From Thermus brockianus (GTDB lineage: Bacteria; Deinococcota; Deinococci; Deinococcales; Thermaceae), in contig NZ_CP016312.1 in NCBI RefSeq assembly GCF_001880325.1, forward strand, positions 620,001-684,000: a stretch of 64,000 nt of DNA, read 5' to 3'. The notes beneath the pieces were generated by a model. That model did not search any database, had not been told where the DNA came from, and worked only from the letters and a program-made list of their open reading frames with translations. The translations under genes and the position numbers were made by a program. Shown piece after piece: positions 1 to 7,709 of this stretch; within the stretch, counting starts at the first letter, position 1; the number at the start of each line of letters is the position of its first letter.

Positions 1-313
1 GGGCCACCTGGGGCCCGAAAAGCGTGCGCAAGGCCTCCCCCACCAGGGCCACCCGCCCCGCCCCGGGCAGAAGGGGGCGAAGCCTTCCCGCCTCCGCCAC
101 CACCCGGTAGTAAAGGGCTTGGAAGGAGAGGAACTCCAAGCCCAAAAAAGCCCCCCTCTGCGCCAGGAGGCGGTAGAGGTAGGGGCGCTGGTGGGGAAGC
201 CCCACCCACCAGACCCGTTCCCGCCGCCCCAGGGCTTTTAAGGCCTCTTCCAGGGCCCAGGTGGTCTTCCCCGAAGCCGGCGGCCCCACCACGGGATAGA
301 GGCCCGGCTTCAT
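1..313 (-). CDS. P-loop ATPase, N-terminal part only (possibly AddB-like helicase/nuclease)
   Basis: Only the first ~104 residues are in the window; the gene runs off the left edge. After the ATG the product reads MKPGLYPVVGPPASGKTTW, with a Walker A loop (GPPASGKT) starting near residue 10. The following segment (aromatic/Leu-rich, FLSFQALYYRVV) resembles the N-terminus of AddB/RexB-like superfamily I helicase-nucleases, which place a P-loop at the very start and then a 'FxxL' strand. This assignment is inference from a short fragment; another P-loop ATPase is possible. It is the last visible gene of the minus-strand signalling operon (gap of 15 bases after the preceding gene), but a functional link is not shown. 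Confidence 0.55.
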   Translation of the reverse strand, partial: MKPGLYPVVGPPASGKTTWALEEALKALGRRERVWWVGLPHQRPYLYRLLAQRGAFLGLEFLSFQALYYRVVAEAGRLRPLLPGAGRVALVGEALRTLFGPQVA

Positions 314-328
314 AGGGCCTTAGTTTAC

Positions 329-724
329 TCAAGGGGAAAAGCCTTCCAAGGGCAACGGGGAAAAATCCTTTGCCAGGCGCAAAACCCCCACCACCCGCCC
401 CCGGTAGAGGATGAAACAGCGGTACTCCTTCTCCCCCACCGCCACGAAGCGGGCCAGGGTGAGTTCGCGCAGGAAGGGCAGGGGCCGCTTGCCCAAGGGG
501 CGGCCTCGAGGGGGTCCGGCGTGGGGCATGGGCCTTCCCCCCTCGAGGGCCACAAGGAGAAGGGGGCGCTCCCGGCCCAGCAGGACCAGGACCACCCCAT
601 CCTCCCGGTAGAGCGCCTGCACCTCCAGGGTCCGCACCACCTCCACGCAACGGGCAAGGGCCCGCTCCTCCCCTCCTTGGGCCCAGGCCAGGCCCAAAAG
701 GAGGAGAAGGGCGAGCCCCCGCAT
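329..724 (-). CDS. Small secreted protein of unknown function (131 aa)
   Basis: The product starts MRGLALLLLLGLAWAQG, a clear Sec signal peptide with an AWA-Q type cleavage site, leaving a mature protein of ~115 residues. I recognise no family. It has one Cys in the mature N-terminal part and one near residue 104 (YRCFILYRG), so a disulfide is possible. The ATG directly follows the stop of the upstream gene at 725, so the two are probably translationally coupled. It is the penultimate visible gene of the run that begins with a PP2C phosphatase, and may be an envelope component of that signalling unit, which is inference only. Confidence 0.7.
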   Translation of the reverse strand: MRGLALLLLLGLAWAQGGEERALARCVEVVRTLEVQALYREDGVVLVLLGRERPLLLVALEGGRPMPHAGPPRGRPLGKRPLPFLRELTLARFVAVGEKEYRCFILYRGRVVGVLRLAKDFSPLPLEGFSP

Positions 725-1279
725 CTAGAAGCCCCTTTCCGCCGAAACGAGGGCCAAAGCCGCCCGGGCCAGGAGAAAAGCCCTACCCGGCTCCTTCTCC
801 AGCCTGCCCTTGGCCTCCGCCACCAGGTCCCTCACCAAGGGGTCCTGGGCGCGGTAGTAGGCGAGCTCCTTCTCCGCCCGGTCCACGGCAAGCCTGGCCC
901 GCTCCGCCACCCGGGAGGCCATCTCCCTTCCCTTCCAGCCCCCATCCCTAGGGCCGTAGCCGTGGCGGAAGCCCATGCGGGGGGCAGGGCGGGCGGGCGC
1001 CTTCACCTGAGGCTCCCCCTGGGCCGCCCGGTAGAGGAGGAGGGCCGCCTGGGCCTCCCGGGCCGCCTTGAAGTAGGCCTTGGCCTCAAAGGCCTTCTCC
1101 GCCCTGGTCTTCACCGCCTTGGCCCAGTCCAGAAGCTTGGCCTCCCCCTGGGCGGTCTGGGCCACGGCCTGCAGCCGGGCCAAGGCCGAGGCCGCCAGGG
1201 CCGCCTGGCGGTACTCCGTCCCTTGGGCCAAGGAAAGGCCCACCACCAAAAGGAACACACCGAAAAGCGCTTTGCGCAT
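725..1279 (-). CDS. Secreted Ala-rich helical protein of unknown function
   Basis: The start chosen is the third in-frame candidate (MRKALFG...), about 8 bases after GGGAGG; in-frame GTG/ATG codons at 1288 and 1285 are alternatives. The N-terminus is a typical signal peptide ending in SLAQG. The mature part is Ala/Lys/Glu/Arg-rich with heptad-like stretches (for example residues 40-110 and 120-180), suggesting a long helical or coiled-coil fold, with a proline- and glycine-rich linker near the middle (APARPAPRMG). No known domain is recognised. It lies 14 bases after the histidine kinase gene and could be a periplasmic partner of that sensor. Confidence 0.7.
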   Translation of the reverse strand: MRKALFGVFLLVVGLSLAQGTEYRQAALAASALARLQAVAQTAQGEAKLLDWAKAVKTRAEKAFEAKAYFKAAREAQAALLLYRAAQGEPQVKAPARPAPRMGFRHGYGPRDGGWKGREMASRVAERARLAVDRAEKELAYYRAQDPLVRDLVAEAKGRLEKEPGRAFLLARAALALVSAERGF

Positions 1280-1302
1280 CCCCATCACCTCCCACCCCCA
1301 AC

Positions 1303-2604
1303 CTAGCCCCCTTGGCCAAAGCCCGCAGCGGGGGAAACCTTAAGCCAAGCCAAAGGCAGGTAAAGCCCCACCGCCGCCCCACCCCGGTTTTCCGCCCGGG
1401 CCTTTCCCCCGTGGGCCCGAGCCACCGCCGCCACCAGGGCAAGCCCGAGCCCCGTTCCCCGCCCCCCGTGGACAAAAGGCTCCAGGACCCGGGGGAGGAG
1501 GTTTTCGGGAAAGCCGGGGCCGCTGTCCACGAGCCAAAGCCAAACCCCCTCGCCCTCCTTGAGGATTTCCGCCCGCACCGGAGGTTTCCCGTGGCGGCGG
1601 GCGTTTTCCAAGACGTTCTCCACCGCCAGGGCCAGAAGCTCGGGATCGGCCAGGACCCGGGCCTCCCCCTCCACCGCCACCCCCCTTTCCCTGAGGAAGG
1701 CCCCCAGGTCCAGGGGAAGGGAGCGCAGGGGGGTGGCCTCCAGTTGGGAAAGCCTAAGGAGGCCCGAGAGGAGGCCCTCGAGGCGCCCCACCTCCCGCAA
1801 GGCCCCCTCCAGGGCCCTGGGCTCGCCCTTGCGGGCCAGGACCTCCAGGTACCCCTTTAGGGCGGCCAAGGGGTTCCGGAGCTCGTGGGAGGCGTGGCGG
1901 GCGAAGCGGCGGGCCTGGGCCTCCTTCTCGGAGAGCTCCTCAAGAAGCCCCCGCACCCGGGCGAGGAGTCCGTTGAGCGCCTCCACCACGGGCCTAAGCT
2001 CCGCCACCTGGGGGGGCGGAAGGGGCGAAAGGTCCTGGGGGGCGCGGCCCTGAAGGACCTGGGCGAGTTCCTTCAGGGGCCTCAAGGCCCAGGAAAACCC
2101 CAGGGCGGCCAAGGCGAACACCCCAAGGAGCACCCCACCCCCCCAGGTGGCGTAGAGGAGGAGAAGGCGACGCCCAAGCCCCGCCACCCCCTCCAAGGGC
2201 ACCGCCAGGCCAAACCCCCCGCCCTCCCGGGGCAGGGCCACGTAAAGCACCCCCCGCCACACCCCCTGGTAGGCCCGCCCCTCGGCGAGGGCCTGGAGGA
2301 GGGCGGGGGGCAGGGCGAAGGGGGCGAGCTCCGTGGTCTTGACCGCCTCCCCCACCACGAACCCGGTGCCGCCCCCATAGACCTGGCTCAGGCGGAAGAG
2401 CTCCGCCAATAGGGCCTCCTCGTCCCGAGGGCCTTCCTCCTTGAGGAGGAAAAGCCGGGAGAAGAGGGCCCGCCGCAGATCCTCCGTGGCCGCCCGCTCC
2501 GCCTCCCGGGCCGAGAGGAGGGCGAGGGGAAAGGCGAGGAGCAAAAGCGCCAGGAAAAGGAGGGCGAAAAGCCTCGCCCTAAGGGAGGGAAAGGCGGTAC
2601 CCAT
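1303..2604 (-). CDS. Membrane sensor histidine kinase (HAMP-HisKA-HATPase)
   Basis: This is the sensor of a two-component pair with the regulator just upstream. A membrane helix lies at residues ~11-33, then an extracytoplasmic domain of ~110 residues, a second helix at ~145-172, and a HAMP-like linker beginning ALRPLKEL. The H-box is ARHASHELRNPLAALKGYLE, with the phospho-accepting His near residue 240. The ATP-binding domain has the N box (ENVLENARRHG), G1 (DSGPGFPE) and G2 (GGRGTGLGLAL). The ATG overlaps the end of the regulator gene by 26 bases, so the two are co-translated. All catalytic boxes are intact. The ligand is unknown. Confidence 0.93.
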   Translation of the reverse strand: MGTAFPSLRARLFALLFLALLLLAFPLALLSAREAERAATEDLRRALFSRLFLLKEEGPRDEEALLAELFRLSQVYGGGTGFVVGEAVKTTELAPFALPPALLQALAEGRAYQGVWRGVLYVALPREGGGFGLAVPLEGVAGLGRRLLLLYATWGGGVLLGVFALAALGFSWALRPLKELAQVLQGRAPQDLSPLPPPQVAELRPVVEALNGLLARVRGLLEELSEKEAQARRFARHASHELRNPLAALKGYLEVLARKGEPRALEGALREVGRLEGLLSGLLRLSQLEATPLRSLPLDLGAFLRERGVAVEGEARVLADPELLALAVENVLENARRHGKPPVRAEILKEGEGVWLWLVDSGPGFPENLLPRVLEPFVHGGRGTGLGLALVAAVARAHGGKARAENRGGAAVGLYLPLAWLKVSPAAGFGQGG

Positions 2605-3223
2605 AGCCGCGGAGGGTCTGGATGGGATTAGGCTCCCCCAAAGCCTTGCGCAGGGCGGAGAGGTGGACCTCCAGGGTGGCGGGCTCCACCACCTCGCCCC
2701 AGACCTTAAGCATCAGGGCCTCCTTGGAGAGCACCTCCTCGGGGTTCTCCAGGAAGGCCTTGAGGAGGAGGAAGGCCTTGGGGGAAAGGGGAAGCCGCCT
2801 TTCGCCCCGGTAGGCCTCCATGCGCTTCGGGTAGAGGCGGAGGTCCTTGTAAGCGAGGACCTCCTCGGACCTTCGGGCCCGCCGCCCGAGGGCCTCGAGG
2901 CGGGCCAGAAGCTCCTGGAGGCTATAGGGCTTCACCAGGTAATCGTCCGCCCCCTCCCTCAAGCCCTTCACCCGCCACTCCACCGCATCCAAGGCGGTGA
3001 GCATGAGCACGGGCACCTCCGAGCGGGCGCGGATGGCCCTTAAGAGGGAAAACCCATCCCCTTCCGGCAGGAGCACGTCCAGGACCACCGCTTCCGCCCA
3101 AGGCAGGAGGGCCAAGGCCTCCTCGGGGCTTTCCGTGGCCCTCACCTCGTGCCCCTCCAGGGAAAGCCCCAGGGTGAGGGCCTCCCGCACCCCAGGGTCG
3201 TCTTCCACCACGAGGACCCTCAT
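2579..3223 (-). CDS. OmpR/PhoB-family response regulator
   Basis: The receiver domain (residues 1-115) starts MRVLVVEDDPG with the acidic pair. The phospho-acceptor Asp is in VVLDVLLPEGDG (~residue 48), the Thr switch in LMLTALDA, and the Lys in DYLVKPYS. A winged-helix DNA-binding domain follows and ends ...LRGYGYRLSLP, the usual PhoB-type terminus. The start is set at 3223 because its ATG overlaps the stop of the Ser/Thr kinase gene as ATGA; an in-frame ATG five codons upstream is possible but less likely. It is followed by its cognate-looking histidine kinase. Whether the Ser/Thr kinase also phosphorylates it is an open question raised by the gene order. Confidence 0.94.
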   Translation of the reverse strand: MRVLVVEDDPGVREALTLGLSLEGHEVRATESPEEALALLPWAEAVVLDVLLPEGDGFSLLRAIRARSEVPVLMLTALDAVEWRVKGLREGADDYLVKPYSLQELLARLEALGRRARRSEEVLAYKDLRLYPKRMEAYRGERRLPLSPKAFLLLKAFLENPEEVLSKEALMLKVWGEVVEPATLEVHLSALRKALGEPNPIQTLRGYGYRLSLP

Positions 3224-5172
3224 GCCGGGTTCCGCCATACCCCCAAGGCCCGCACGGGGGCGTAGACCTCCAAGGGCGGGAGGGCCTCCCCCGTCTTCAG
3301 GTCCAGGCGGTGGAGGCGGCTTGACCCCCTGCGGGCGGCGTAGAGGATGCCCTCCCAGGGCAGAAGCTCCACCAGGCTCCGGGCGTCCTCCCCTTCCAGG
3401 AGAGGCAGGGCCCAGGAGGCGAGGAGCGTTCCGGAGAAATCCACCACCCGCACCTTGGCCGCCTCCACGTCGTAGAGGTAAAGCCTATGGCCGTCCGCCC
3501 CCACGCCCCCAAGGAGCCTGAGCTCCTCGCTTTCCTTAGAGCGGCGGAAGGCGTAGCGGGAGAGGTAGCGCCCGTCCAGGCTTAGGCGTTGCACCTGGCG
3601 GTTGCCGTAGTCCAAGACGAAGAGGAACCCCCCCGCCGCCACCAGGGCCTTGGGGTCTTGGAAGGTGCCGCGCCCCGGCCCCTGCCCGCCGAAGCGCCCC
3701 TGGTACCGCCCTTCCAGGTCCAGGCGGCTGATGGTGGCGGTCTCGGCGTCCAGGACGTAAAGGGCCCCGTCCGCCACCGCCAAGGAGGCGGGGAAGAGGA
3801 ACTCCCCGGGCTTCATCCCATAAGGCCCCGCGGAAAGGAGAAGCTCCCCTTCCGGGGAGAAGCGGTGGAGGAGCTTGGCCCCGTGCTCAAAGACGGAAAC
3901 CCAAATCCCCCCTTGGGGGTCGGCGGCCACGGAAAGGGGCGGGGCGGAGAAGTGGCCCGGGGCGGAACCGATGCCGGAGATGAGCCGAGAGGCGGTGCCC
4001 TTCGGGTCCAAAAGGCGCACGCTTCCCTTCTTGGCCTCCACCCCAAGGAGGAGGTAGAAGGGGTGCGGCAGGCCCTTCTCCTCCTCCCAGGGCCCCTCGA
4101 GGCCCCGGATCACCTCGTCCAGGCTAGGCCGTTTGGCGGGGTCCTTCTCCAGCATCTTGAGGACCAGGTCCGAAAGGGCCTGTGGGATTTCGGGCCTGAG
4201 CTGCTTGGGCGGGGTGGGCACCTGGAAGATCTGCTGGTGGATCACCGTCTCGTACCCGCCCGTGAAGGGGGGCTGGCCCGTGAGGGCCTCGTAGAGCACG
4301 ATGCCCAGGGAGTAAATGTCCGAGCGGTGGTCCAGCTTCTGCCCCTTGGCCTGTTCCGGGCTCATGTAGACGGGGGTGCCGATGCGGGCCCCCGTGATGG
4401 TGAGCCGGGTTAGGACCTTCCCGGCGGCGATGCCGAAGTCCATGAGGCGCACGCCCCTTGGGTCCACCCCATCTCCCCTTAGGGCCCCCTTGAGGATCAT
4501 GATGTTCCCCGGCTTGATGTCCCGGTGGACGATGCCTTGGGCGTGGATGTGCTTGAGGGCGTCCGCCACCCGGGCCAGGATGGCCGTGGCCTGCCCGAGG
4601 TTTATGCGCCTTTCCTCAATGAGCTTGTCCAGGCCCTCCCCTTCCAAAAACTCCATGGCGATGAAGTGCACCCCGTCCACCTGGCCGTGGTCGTAGACCT
4701 TGACGATGTTGGGATGGTCCAGCTTGGCCAAGACCTCCGCCTCCCGGTGGAAGCGGCGCACGAAGCGGGGATCGCCCACAAAACGCTCCTGGGGCACCTT
4801 TAGGGCCACCAGGCGGCCCGCCTTTCTGTCCTTGGCCTTGTAGACCGTGGCCATGCCCCCCACGCCCACCTTCTCCAGGATCTCGTAGCGTTGGGCAAGG
4901 GCCTGGGTTTCCTCCGTGGTCTTGGGCCCCTCCCGCTTGGCCGCCTTGGCCGGGCGGCGGGCGGGCCTCCGCCTCGCTCCCAGGTAGACCCGGGGGGCCG
5001 CCCAGGCGCCCAGGGCCAGGAGGAGCCAGGGAAGGACCCCCTCCGTCCGAGCCCCCGTAGCCACGCCCGCCCCGGAAAGGAGGGCGAGGAGGAAAAGGAG
5101 GGGCCACGGGGAAAGCCGCACCGCCAACAGGACGGTGAGGAGTACCAGGAGAACGGCCAAAAGCCCCTGCAT
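3220..5172 (-). CDS. Membrane-anchored Ser/Thr protein kinase with C-terminal NHL-like propeller
   Basis: This is a Hanks-type kinase. Residues 1-70 contain two or three hydrophobic helices and a basic segment (RRRPARRPAK). The kinase domain (~95-360) has the Gly loop GVGGMATVYKAKD, the ATP-binding Lys in VALKVPQE, HRDIKPGNIM, MDFGIAAG and SPEQ. From ~375 to the end come repeated strands typical of an NHL/SMP-30-like propeller (GGFLFVLDYGNRQVQRL, GALYVLDAETATISRLDL). No membrane helix separates kinase and propeller, so both should be cytoplasmic. This differs from the usual kinase-TM-sensor order. The start follows the phosphatase stop as TGATG. It likely works with the PP2C enzyme upstream. 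Confidence 0.93.
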   Translation of the reverse strand: MQGLLAVLLVLLTVLLAVRLSPWPLLFLLALLSGAGVATGARTEGVLPWLLLALGAWAAPRVYLGARRRPARRPAKAAKREGPKTTEETQALAQRYEILEKVGVGGMATVYKAKDRKAGRLVALKVPQERFVGDPRFVRRFHREAEVLAKLDHPNIVKVYDHGQVDGVHFIAMEFLEGEGLDKLIEERRINLGQATAILARVADALKHIHAQGIVHRDIKPGNIMILKGALRGDGVDPRGVRLMDFGIAAGKVLTRLTITGARIGTPVYMSPEQAKGQKLDHRSDIYSLGIVLYEALTGQPPFTGGYETVIHQQIFQVPTPPKQLRPEIPQALSDLVLKMLEKDPAKRPSLDEVIRGLEGPWEEEKGLPHPFYLLLGVEAKKGSVRLLDPKGTASRLISGIGSAPGHFSAPPLSVAADPQGGIWVSVFEHGAKLLHRFSPEGELLLSAGPYGMKPGEFLFPASLAVADGALYVLDAETATISRLDLEGRYQGRFGGQGPGRGTFQDPKALVAAGGFLFVLDYGNRQVQRLSLDGRYLSRYAFRRSKESEELRLLGGVGADGHRLYLYDVEAAKVRVVDFSGTLLASWALPLLEGEDARSLVELLPWEGILYAARRGSSRLHRLDLKTGEALPPLEVYAPVRALGVWRNPA

Positions 5173-5936
5173 CACTCCACCCGTAGGGCCACGGCGGTGA
5201 CGTTATCGTCCCCGCCCCGGCGAAGCGCCTCGGCCAAGAGGGCCTCGAGGCTCCTTTGCAAATCCTTGCCCAAAGTCCACTCCTCCTCAGGCACCAGCCC
5301 ATAAAGCCCGTCCGTGGCCAGCAAAATCCCTTCCCCGGGGGCCAGGCGCACGGGGATCACGTCAAAGCGGGCCTCGGGCAAACCTAGGGCGCGGGTGAGG
5401 ACGTGGCGGTAGGGGTGGCGCTCGGCCTCCGTGGGCGTAAGCACCCCTTCCCGAAGCCTCTCCGCCACCCAGGAGTGGTCCTCCGTGAGGCGCTTAAGCC
5501 CCCCTAGCCCCAGGAGGTAGGCCCGGGAGTCGCCGATGTGCCCCACCACCCCCTCCTTGAGCCAGTCGGCGTAGAGGAAGGCGGTGAGGGTGGTGCCCAT
5601 TCCCTTCCTTCCCGGCTTTTCCGCCTCCTTCTCCACCCGTTTTTGGGCCAGGGTAAAGGCCTTCTCCATGACCTTGGAAAGCCCCACCGCCGGCCGGCCC
5701 GTGGAGAGGTGCTCGGCGTAGGCCCGCACCGCCTCGGACAGGGCCTCAATGGCCACCTTGCTCGCCCACTCCCCGGCCTCCAGCCCCCCCATCCCGTCCG
5801 CCACCGCCAAGAGCAGGAGGTTGCCTTGGGGTACCTCCAGCCTAAGGACCCGGTGGAAGTCCTCGTTGTTCTGGCGGCGGCCCACGTGGGAAACGGCGGC
5901 CACGCTAAACCGGGGAGCCAGGCGCATCGGTCTCAT
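5172..5936 (-). CDS. PP2C-family Ser/Thr phosphatase
   Basis: The whole protein is a bacterial PP2C (Stp1/PrpC type) domain. Metal-binding motifs are visible: GRRQNNEDF near the N-terminus, VADGMGGLEAGE (~residue 45), GHIGDSRAYLL (~145) and the final GGDDNVTAV. It is expected to dephosphorylate Ser/Thr residues set by the kinase encoded immediately downstream (TGATG coupling). It is the first gene of the operon. A -10 box (TATACA, 5937-5942) abuts the first ATG, so a leaderless transcript would more naturally start at the second ATG (5927, MRLAPRFSV), where homology to the family also begins. Confidence 0.95.
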   Translation of the reverse strand: MRPMRLAPRFSVAAVSHVGRRQNNEDFHRVLRLEVPQGNLLLLAVADGMGGLEAGEWASKVAIEALSEAVRAYAEHLSTGRPAVGLSKVMEKAFTLAQKRVEKEAEKPGRKGMGTTLTAFLYADWLKEGVVGHIGDSRAYLLGLGGLKRLTEDHSWVAERLREGVLTPTEAERHPYRHVLTRALGLPEARFDVIPVRLAPGEGILLATDGLYGLVPEEEWTLGKDLQRSLEALLAEALRRGGDDNVTAVALRVE

Positions 5937-5952
5937 TGTATAGGATGGAAAC
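5937..5952. promoter_or_regulatory. Divergent overlapping -10 elements between PP2C and the 571-aa gene
   Basis: The 16-base gap contains TATACA on the minus strand (5937-5942) and TAGGAT on the plus strand (5941-5946), sharing bases. The plus box ends 6 bases before the GTG at 5953, the leaderless spacing seen elsewhere in the window. No convincing -35 hexamer is visible for either direction. Confidence 0.5.
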
Positions 5953-7668
5953 GTGGAGCACCTGGCCGACCTGGTGGACCTCTACGAGTACCGGGTGGAG
6001 GACCTGGTGGCGGGCCGCACCCCCAAGGGGGGCAAGAAGGCCCTCTTGGCCCTCCGCGCCTTCCTGGCCCAGACCCGCCTCCCCGGCCCCCTAGCCAAGC
6101 GCTTCCGCCAGGCAGACGCCCGATTCCGGGCCCTAAGGCAGCGCCTCGAGCCTCCCCCACCCCCTCCCGAACTCCCCACCCTGGTCCCGGAAGAGCCCGA
6201 AGCCCTTTCCCCCCCCGACACCGCCCCCGCCCAAAAGGCCCTGGCCCAAAAGGTGTGGCGGCTATGGGCGGAACGGGAAGCCAAGGCCCGGGCCAAGGAC
6301 CTCCTCTCGGGCAGGCGGGAGGAGCTCAGGCTCATCCACGCCTTCTTGCAAAACTACCTGGACTACCGGGAAAAGGAGGGTTTCAAACGGGACTTCAACC
6401 TCTCCCGCTTCACCCCCACCCACCCCATCCCTTCCCTCTCGGAAAGCCTCCTGGACCTGGAGGACCCCAAGGTGGCGGAGGCCCTTCTCCTGGAGTTTTT
6501 GGACACCACCCTCCGCATCCCCGAGGACCTCCCCTTGCCCCCCGAGGAGACGAAGGCCTACGTCCGGCGCTTCCTGAACCGCATCCTGGAGTGGGAAGAG
6601 GCCTACGGCCTTCCCCCCAAGCGGGACCTCCTCGCCCTACGGCGGGCCCTGGAGGAGGCCCGGCGCCTGGGCGCTCATCCCCAGGAGATCGCCCAGCTGG
6701 AGGAGCGCCTAAAAAAGGAGGCCCAGGAGGAAAGGCGGCGGGAACTCCTTTTGGAGGAGGAAAAGCGCCGCTTCCAGGTGGCCTCCGAAAAGGTCCTCGC
6801 CCTCCTCAACCTGCTCCCTACCCCCCAAGGGGAAACCCCCTGGCCCAAGGTGCCCGAGCCCGGGGGCGGGGAGGAAAGCCTCCGCACCCTTCCCCTTGCC
6901 CCAGGCCGGGTCCCCTTGGGGCCCCTGGTCCTTACCCTAAGCCAGGTGGAGGGCGTCTGGCACCTCGGCCTAGGGGGAGAGGACCACGTCCTGGAAGAGA
7001 CCTTGGTGATCCCTTGGGAGGACCTCGAGGTCTGGGCGGTGCGGGAAGGCAACCTCCTGCACCTCCGCTTGGAAGCGCGAAGCGGCCTTAGGCTCTACGA
7101 GCTTTTAGCCGAAGGCCGCCTCCTCGCCCTCCTCCTGTCCCCTAAGGAGGACTACGCCTACCTGCGCCTCCTCCGGGCCCTCTCCGCCAAGCTTAAAGGG
7201 GAGTTCCAACCCCAGGGCTTCGGGAAAGAGCTTGCGGAAAAGTTCCGCCAAGCCCCCGAGGAAAACCTACAAGACTTCGCCCGCAAGCTTTTAGAGCTAA
7301 CCCTAAGGCGCTTGGGCCCCACCGACCCTTACCCCCCCCTCGCCCAGGTGGGCGAGGCCTTGGCATTGCCCCGGGAGGCCCAAACCCTGGCGGAAGCGCT
7401 AAAGGAGTACCTGGGCCGCCGCCCCCCCACCCGAGAGACCCTGGGCGGGGAGGTCCACCTGGTCTCCTTAACCCCCGAACCCTTGAGCCTAAAGGTGGGG
7501 CAAAGCGTCCTCTCCCTCCGCCTGCGGGAAGACGCCCTTTACGTGGGCCAGGCGGGGGAGGTCCCCCGAAGGCTCAAGGACCTTCTGGTCTACCGCCTGC
7601 CGGAGGACGTTCTGGTGCTGGCCCGGGAAGGCAGGCGCCTGGCCTACTTGGTGGCGCCTAACCCCTAA
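5953..7668 (+). CDS. Conserved-looking protein of unknown function (571 aa) divergent from the kinase operon
   Basis: I do not recognise a family. The protein has no signal peptide or membrane helix, so it should be cytoplasmic. Residues ~60-100 include a Pro-rich linker (EPPPPPPELP). Residues ~215-275 are strongly charged and coiled-coil-like (EERLKKEAQEERRRELLLEEEKRRF). The C-terminal ~70 residues are beta-rich (LKVGQSVLSLRLREDALYVG). The GTG start is set by the TAGGAT box six bases upstream. It shares a divergent promoter region with the PP2C/Ser-Thr kinase operon, which makes it a candidate substrate or effector of that pathway (inference). Confidence 0.8.
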   Translation: MEHLADLVDLYEYRVEDLVAGRTPKGGKKALLALRAFLAQTRLPGPLAKRFRQADARFRALRQRLEPPPPPPELPTLVPEEPEALSPPDTAPAQKALAQKVWRLWAEREAKARAKDLLSGRREELRLIHAFLQNYLDYREKEGFKRDFNLSRFTPTHPIPSLSESLLDLEDPKVAEALLLEFLDTTLRIPEDLPLPPEETKAYVRRFLNRILEWEEAYGLPPKRDLLALRRALEEARRLGAHPQEIAQLEERLKKEAQEERRRELLLEEEKRRFQVASEKVLALLNLLPTPQGETPWPKVPEPGGGEESLRTLPLAPGRVPLGPLVLTLSQVEGVWHLGLGGEDHVLEETLVIPWEDLEVWAVREGNLLHLRLEARSGLRLYELLAEGRLLALLLSPKEDYAYLRLLRALSAKLKGEFQPQGFGKELAEKFRQAPEENLQDFARKLLELTLRRLGPTDPYPPLAQVGEALALPREAQTLAEALKEYLGRRPPTRETLGGEVHLVSLTPEPLSLKVGQSVLSLRLREDALYVGQAGEVPRRLKDLLVYRLPEDVLVLAREGRRLAYLVAPNP

Positions 7669-7685
7669 GGGCCCCACTTCCCTGG

Positions 7686-7691
7686 TATAAT
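7686..7691 (+). promoter_or_regulatory. Extended -10 promoter (TGGTATAAT) for the MFS gene
   Basis: TGGTATAAT matches an extended -10 (TGN before TATAAT). No good -35 is seen. A short leader with GGGAAGGGGG precedes the ATG at 7710, so this transcript is leadered and has a ribosome-binding site. Confidence 0.55.
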
Positions 7692-7709
7692 CCCCGGGAA
7701 GGGGGTTTT

